Assembly: GCA_028274825.1 (NCBI GenBank)
Contig: JAQCMZ010000360.1
Coordinates: forward strand, 1 to 10,550
Length of the DNA stretch: 10,550 nt
Origin: Haloferacaceae archaeon
GTDB lineage: Archaea; Halobacteriota; Halobacteria; Halobacteriales; Haloferacaceae
Direction: 5' to 3'
A program made the position numbers and the translations under genes. This document shows positions 7,380 to 10,550 of the stretch, piece after piece (within the stretch, counting starts at the first letter, position 1; each line of letters starts with the position of its first letter). The notes under the pieces were generated by a model. The model worked only from the letters and a program-made list of their open reading frames with translations, was not told the origin of the DNA and searched no databases.

Positions 7380-7681
7380 TTTGACAGCTGATTCGTGTGT
7401 CCCGGTAAACTGAACCGCCGGTCACGATTCGGCTAGCTCCCCACTCGATGACCCGTTCTGTGTCTTGCCGTTAACGCATTTACTCTCTCCCAGAAAGTCA
7501 AGGGGATCGTCGTGCGCTTTGAGGGGAAGACAGCGATATAGCGACCGAATTCTGGAGAAGTGTTTATTGTTTCGTCTGTGGCTGTCGGTCCAGCAGGCCA
7601 GTTACGTTGTGATGTTTTGGCCATCAGATGGAGGCCTATCGACCGATAATCACATGTAGTCACGGGGGAATCTACCGGTGA
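7380..7681 (+). other. Intergenic region with promoter-like AT elements
   Basis: About 300 bases lie between the SAM hydrolase and the amidohydrolase-like gene. No supportable coding frame or RNA gene is seen. It contains two candidate TATA elements for the downstream gene: TTTATT at 7563-7568, which would give a leader of about 90 bases, and GATAAT at 7645-7650, which would give a leader of a few bases. Weak GGCC-rich pairings around 7595-7640 could fold in the longer leader. Confidence 0.4.
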
Positions 7682-8512
7682 ATGTTGGAGCTGGAACACG
7701 GGTTCCGGGTGGTCGATGTTCACGTGCAATTAAACCCTGACAAAGATGCCGTTGAATCACGGGGCCGTGATGTCACGCCCGAGCGGCTCGAGCGTGAGAT
7801 GCATCAGGCTGGCATCACTCGAGCAGCAGCTTCCCCAGGTCCACAGCCTCTCGGCGAAAGTTATCTCCGAGAGAATAACGCGGTAGCCAGACTCAGCATG
7901 GAACGTCCGTTCATTGCCTTTGCCCGGATTAATGGCCCGCGTGAGCCTGGAGACGACCCTGTTTCCCGACTCCGAAACCTTCGAATCGACCGCGAAGATC
8001 ACCACACCCGGCCGGATTATATCCATCAGTATGGCTACGATGATCGATTCCACGGGTTCACACTCGTGCCAGGACGTGACGGACTCCCGGATCAAGAGGT
8101 TATCGACGCTCTCGACGACGTTGCGGCGCCGGTACTAGTGCGGGGTGACAGCCGGTTCCCTCCGAATGCGGTTGCGGAGATTCTGTTAGGGTATGATTTT
8201 CCCGTCATCCTCGCGAGTTTTGGCGGCTTCCCCATGGATACAGCCCTCATGGATGAGGCCCTGCTCTTACTCGACGAACACGATCGACTCCATGTTGATA
8301 CCAGCTACGTCAGATATCGGGAGTATCTCGAACGAGGACTCCTAGAACACCCCGACAGAGTGCTGTTCGGCAGTGGAGCGCCGAAGACACACCCAAACGT
8401 CGGTGTCATGGAGATCCTCACCCTCGACGTCTCAGAGGACTTGCTCCGGCGCGTGTTCAGAAAAAACACCACTCGGCTCATCCCTGCGCTGGGAAGCGAC
8501 GAGAGCGGATGA
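7682..8512 (+). CDS. Amidohydrolase-like TIM-barrel protein with degenerate metal site
   Basis: A 276-residue acidic protein that resembles the amidohydrolase_2 superfamily in layout. It has an N-terminal strand VVDVHVQL (10-17), a central strand PVILASFGGFP (174-184) followed by HVDTSYVRY (204-212), a late strand RVLFGSGAP (226-234) and a terminal KNTTRLI (261-267), which corresponds to the family's NAxRLL. Active members have DxHxH, His on mid-barrel strands and FGSDxP. Here only D12 and H14 of the first motif remain, the mid-barrel position is R154 in VLVRG, and the late Asp is Gly (G232). Metal-dependent hydrolysis is therefore doubtful, and the substrate is unknown. I believe close relatives are common in haloarchaea, but cannot check. 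The ATG at 7682 is the first in frame at the start of the fold. It is followed by a gene-poor region. Confidence 0.8.
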   Translation: MLELEHGFRVVDVHVQLNPDKDAVESRGRDVTPERLEREMHQAGITRAAASPGPQPLGESYLRENNAVARLSMERPFIAFARINGPREPGDDPVSRLRNLRIDREDHHTRPDYIHQYGYDDRFHGFTLVPGRDGLPDQEVIDALDDVAAPVLVRGDSRFPPNAVAEILLGYDFPVILASFGGFPMDTALMDEALLLLDEHDRLHVDTSYVRYREYLERGLLEHPDRVLFGSGAPKTHPNVGVMEILTLDVSEDLLRRVFRKNTTRLIPALGSDESG

Positions 8513-8582
8513 TCAATCGTTTGCTCCGGGTCCGTGCGGCGGTATCTGCCATAGCTCGGGGGTATCGGCCGCGGTTCGACTG

Positions 8583-8741
8583 ATGTCCCTCTGCGGTTGC
8601 TCTCAGGGTCACACCGAGTCGTCCCAAAATCCCACAGCAATAGCCGTGATAGGACCTGCCAGATGTGACCTGCACACGCGATGTCACTGGCCAGTGTCCC
8701 CACATTCAGTCTGCTCGGTCTGTGACCTCGTCCCGGCATAA
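8583..8741 (+). CDS. Candidate Cys/His-rich mini-protein (possible zinc-binding)
   Basis: This frame encodes 52 residues with six cysteines (C4, C6, C28, C34, C44, C47) and four histidines (H10, H31, H35, H41). The C-terminal half reads as a CxxH, CH, H, CxxC pattern, enough for one or two zinc sites. Haloarchaea are known to encode many one-domain zinc mini-proteins, but I do not recognise this one. It starts 70 bases after the amidohydrolase-like gene on the same strand and could share its transcript; no clear TATA element of its own is seen. The frame is also open upstream into the 3' end of that gene, so the ATG is uncertain, and it may be a chance ORF. Confidence 0.3.
   Translation: MSLCGCSQGHTESSQNPTAIAVIGPARCDLHTRCHWPVSPHSVCSVCDLVPA
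8685..8696. repeat. 12-base perfect palindrome
   Basis: CACTGGCCAGTG is a perfect inverted repeat without a spacer, lying within the candidate mini-protein frame. It could be a dimeric protein-binding site or chance. Confidence 0.3.
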
Positions 8742-9061
8742 GCGACGAGGCTTCTGCTGGCTATCCGTCAGACCTCAGGTGACGGCAAAAGCACTCAGAA
8801 CGGGGACGACTCTGTCTGTCACCGTGTGAACTGCGATACGAGTGCTTCCATCGAGTTGACACCTGCAATCGACACCGCCGCGAGCGAGTCCCCAGTCACC
8901 GTCGAAATGCCGTCACAATATGTGCTGATATTATAACTCCGAGATGTGCCGTGAGATAACCCCGGATGCTGCCCTCAGACCCGACCCGTACGTCGCAGGC
9001 AGGGTTCGTTCAGACCCCGCTGCAACACAGTCGAGTAGGGCCAGGTCAGGTTCATCGGCTC
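8742..9061. other. Gene-poor gap with hairpin and isolated TATA-like element
   Basis: No supportable gene is seen between the candidate mini-ORF and the end of the glycosyltransferase gene. It holds a hairpin at 8765-8785 (CCGTCA pairing with TGACGG) and an AT-rich TATTATAA at 8929-8936 in otherwise GC-rich DNA. The latter could act in either direction. On the minus strand only a 26-codon GTG frame (8819-8899) follows it; on the plus strand it would start a transcript antisense to the glycosyltransferase 3' end. Confidence 0.45.
8929..8936. promoter_or_regulatory. Isolated TATA-like element
   Basis: TATTATAA reads TTATAATA on the other strand, so it is promoter-like both ways. No recognisable gene starts at the proper distance on either side. 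It may drive a non-coding or antisense RNA, or be unused. Confidence 0.3.
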
Positions 9062-9985
9062 TCAGTTGTTGGAGGCAAGACTCGGCGCCCGTTCGCTCCG
9101 CCAGTCGTATCGCGCGACTGCACGGTCTGCGCGCGCGGAGATACCGTTCGGATTACGTCTGGGTGTTCTGTCACGGGTTCGAGCGACAATTCCATCGGAA
9201 ACCCCAGCGCTCAGTCCCAGCACGATATCCCGCCCGTTTCCAAACCACGCCGTCGGCGTCGCATTCCCCGAGAGAACGTCTTTGGCGACATCTATCGCGT
9301 CGCCGGTCGCATGAGAGACGAGCCGTCGAAGAACCGTCGGCTGGAGGCCATAATTTTTGACGGCGCGATACGCAAGTGCCCGATACTTCCACCCCCACTC
9401 GTTCGGATCTTCCCCCGGCTCGTGGGTCACGCACATCCCGGGTTCCCACGCGACATCAATGCCCATCTTGACAAGTCTGTGTGCGGCATCACGCGCCCCA
9501 CCGGTGACGAGATACTCATCGAATCCGTCCAACTGTTCGGGGACTCTCGCGTGGAAGGCGACGTTTCCGCCGTTGAAGTAATTTACATCATGACCAGCGA
9601 TGTGCCCGGTTTCCTGTGTCTCCGTCGTGTGACCGCCTTTCACTTCTCGGTGGACAGGCCCGGTCACGACCGATGCTCGTTCGAGCCCCGCCCGGAGGCT
9701 CGCTAACCATCCCGTGTCGATCCGATTGAAAAAGTCCACGAACGCGATCACCTCTCCTGACGCCACCTCGAACCCGGCGTTACGGGCGACATTGACGGTG
9801 CGATCAGAGATTTCTACGAGGATATCGATATCCTCCCGCTCCCGTACCATTCCGGTAGTGCCGTCCGCAGAGGGGCCGTTCGCGACAATCACCTCTGCAG
9901 TGGGGGCATGTGCGGCGATGGCGTCGAGTCCCGCCGCCAATCGATCCCGACCGTTCAGTGTCGGGACAACTACCGAAATCTCCAT
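9062..9985 (-). CDS. Family 2-like glycosyltransferase without a DXD motif
   Basis: A 307-residue protein with a GT-A fold. It has the N-terminal SVVVPTLNGRDRL (4-16), the nucleotide-binding loop VANGPSADGT (34-43), NVARNAGFEVASGEVIAFVD (65-84), then FNGGNVAF (137-144) and GFDEYLVTGGARDAAHR (154-170), an acceptor-side region of the usual GT2 pattern. It probably transfers a sugar from a nucleotide donor to a lipid, protein or polysaccharide at the inner membrane face; donor and acceptor cannot be told. The metal-binding DXD expected after AFVD reads DFF (84-86), so donor binding may differ or be metal-independent. No membrane segment is evident. The ATG at 9985 lies 26 bases after a TATA box and leads straight into the first strand. 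It stands alone, with no other sugar gene visible nearby. Confidence 0.87.
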   Translation of the reverse strand: MEISVVVPTLNGRDRLAAGLDAIAAHAPTAEVIVANGPSADGTTGMVREREDIDILVEISDRTVNVARNAGFEVASGEVIAFVDFFNRIDTGWLASLRAGLERASVVTGPVHREVKGGHTTETQETGHIAGHDVNYFNGGNVAFHARVPEQLDGFDEYLVTGGARDAAHRLVKMGIDVAWEPGMCVTHEPGEDPNEWGWKYRALAYRAVKNYGLQPTVLRRLVSHATGDAIDVAKDVLSGNATPTAWFGNGRDIVLGLSAGVSDGIVARTRDRTPRRNPNGISARADRAVARYDWRSERAPSLASNN

Positions 9986-10008
9986 ATACTCTTACTGTTC
10001 GCCGGCCG

Positions 10009-10014
10009 TTTAAA
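10009..10014 (-). promoter_or_regulatory. Glycosyltransferase promoter TATA box
   Basis: TTTAAA is centred about 26 bases before the ATG at 9985, in the position expected for a leaderless archaeal mRNA and in an AT-rich patch that stands out from the surrounding GC-rich DNA. Confidence 0.7.
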
Positions 10015-10157
10015 TCAATAGCTTGTATGAGAGGTAGTGTTCAGACACGCTGGTTCCACGCGAGGCTAACGGACCTGAGCCAATCGCCGGCGGTTTCTGC
10101 TTTGGAAATAAGACAGATGAAACCAGCCAGTACGGCGTATTATGTTTCTGAAAACAC

Positions 10158-10163
10158 ATTTAA
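10158..10163 (+). promoter_or_regulatory. TATA-like element upstream of the right-edge leader
   Basis: ATTTAA sits in a short AT-rich stretch (about 10138-10164). It would start a plus-strand transcript near 10186, which then runs through the hairpins at 10236-10278 and into the partial reading frame at the right edge. Confidence 0.4.
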
Positions 10164-10235
10164 CAGTGTCCCGATTTCTACAGGCTGAGTAGGGCGAGTG
10201 TGAGGGGTCGGACGGAAATCGAAGAAGAGTGATGA

Positions 10236-10278
10236 CGAGAGACTGCGTCTCTCGACGGATGAGAGGGTGAAGCCCGTC
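10236..10278 (+). other. Two adjacent hairpins with a competing alternative stem
   Basis: CGAGAGAC (10236-10243) pairs perfectly with GTCTCTCG (10247-10254) around the loop TGC. GACGG (10254-10258) can pair with CCGTC (10274-10278). A third stem, CTCTC (10249-10253) with GAGAG (10261-10265), excludes the first. Sequence just 5' of the first stem reads GTGATGA, like a C box, but no matching CTGA D box is found. It could be a leader structure, a small RNA or an attenuator. Confidence 0.4.
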
Positions 10279-10348
10279 AAAACGTGTAATCTATCACGAC
10301 CCGTATAGCGGTGTAACGACCGTGACGGGCATTAAGGATCTTACTGTG

Positions 10349-10550
10349 ATGCGGTCGTTTGACGGGTTGGAAATGCGACTCCTCTCAAACCCGTCCATTG
10401 GGCGTGAGACGGGAGTTGTCTGGTCGTGGTGGAGCGACCTCCACGGACACAGCGAGTGTTGGGGTGTGAATTCCAGCCGACCGCAAACGCGGGAGCTCGA
10501 GGGGACTGACAGTCGCCTGCGTCCGTTTCTGGACGGCACGGACAACACGG
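10349..10550 (+). CDS. Partial unrecognised ORF, cut by the right window edge
   Basis: The frame is open from 10271 to the window end. From the ATG at 10349 it gives 67 residues; an in-frame GTG at 10322 is another start, and TAATCTATC (10287-10295) would suit it as a TATA element. The translation is moderately acidic and has a Trp-rich patch VVWSWWSD (23-30). Third codon positions are clearly GC-richer than second positions, as in a real gene. The opposite strand is also open in the register sharing these third positions, but its product is Arg/Ser/Pro-rich and not halophile-like, so the plus strand is preferred. I do not recognise a family. Confidence 0.4.
   Translation, partial: MRSFDGLEMRLLSNPSIGRETGVVWSWWSDLHGHSECWGVNSSRPQTRELEGTDSRLRPFLDGTDNT

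Noticed and set aside
8819..8899. 26-codon minus-strand GTG frame behind a TATA-like element
   Set aside because: Too short to support from sequence alone; no ATG and no recognisable motif.
8966..9706. Plus-strand open frame antisense to the glycosyltransferase
   Set aside because: Although a TATA-like element lies upstream, the product is Arg/Pro-rich and unlike haloarchaeal proteins, and the glycosyltransferase on the other strand is clear.
10230..10278. Box C/D guide RNA
   Set aside because: A C-box-like GTGATGA and a later GGATGA are present, but no CTGA D or D' box is found at a usable distance, so I list only the hairpins.
10294..10548. Minus-strand open frame at the right edge
   Set aside because: It shares third codon positions with the plus-strand frame, and its product is Arg/Ser/Pro-rich and not acidic, so it is taken as the shadow.

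Overview
The window reads as chromosomal DNA of a haloarchaeon (class Halobacteria). The proteins are rich in Asp and Glu, and the gene families and their pairings are typical of that group: membrane-anchored LonB next to a CPBP-family membrane protease, archaeal NMN adenylyltransferase next to SAM hydrolase, and trpC-trpB in one operon. Several genes have an archaeal TATA element 25-30 bases before the start codon, which suggests leaderless mRNAs. GC content looks moderate for a haloarchaeon. I cannot assign a genus.

Left part (1-1952): the minus strand carries the front of a tryptophan operon, trpC followed by trpB with a 4-base overlap; trpB runs off the left edge. Before trpC lie four TGTAC hexamers, three of them spaced exactly 10 bases apart, resembling the TRP boxes of methanogen trp operons. 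Divergent from trpC is a small alkylguanine-DNA-alkyltransferase-fold protein that has lost the acceptor cysteine (PDHR instead of PCHR).

Centre (1953-7379): a gene-free convergent stretch of about 330 bases is followed on the minus strand by lonB and a CPBP-family intramembrane protease, joined with no base between stop and start. They look like one membrane proteolysis operon. Divergent from lonB are nadM (NAD synthesis) and then a SAM hydroxide adenosyltransferase, each with its own TATA element.

Right part (7380-10550): an amidohydrolase-like TIM-barrel protein lacking most expected metal ligands, a possible 52-residue Cys/His-rich zinc-binding mini-protein, a gene-poor gap, a GT2-type glycosyltransferase without a DXD motif on the minus strand, and an unrecognised plus-strand reading frame that runs off the right edge behind a pair of competing hairpins.

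There is no sign of a mobile element, CRISPR array, rRNA or tRNA gene. Most of the window is conserved haloarchaeal housekeeping. The least explained items are the phased TGTAC array, the degenerate enzyme-family members, the Cys/His mini-ORF and the right-edge leader.
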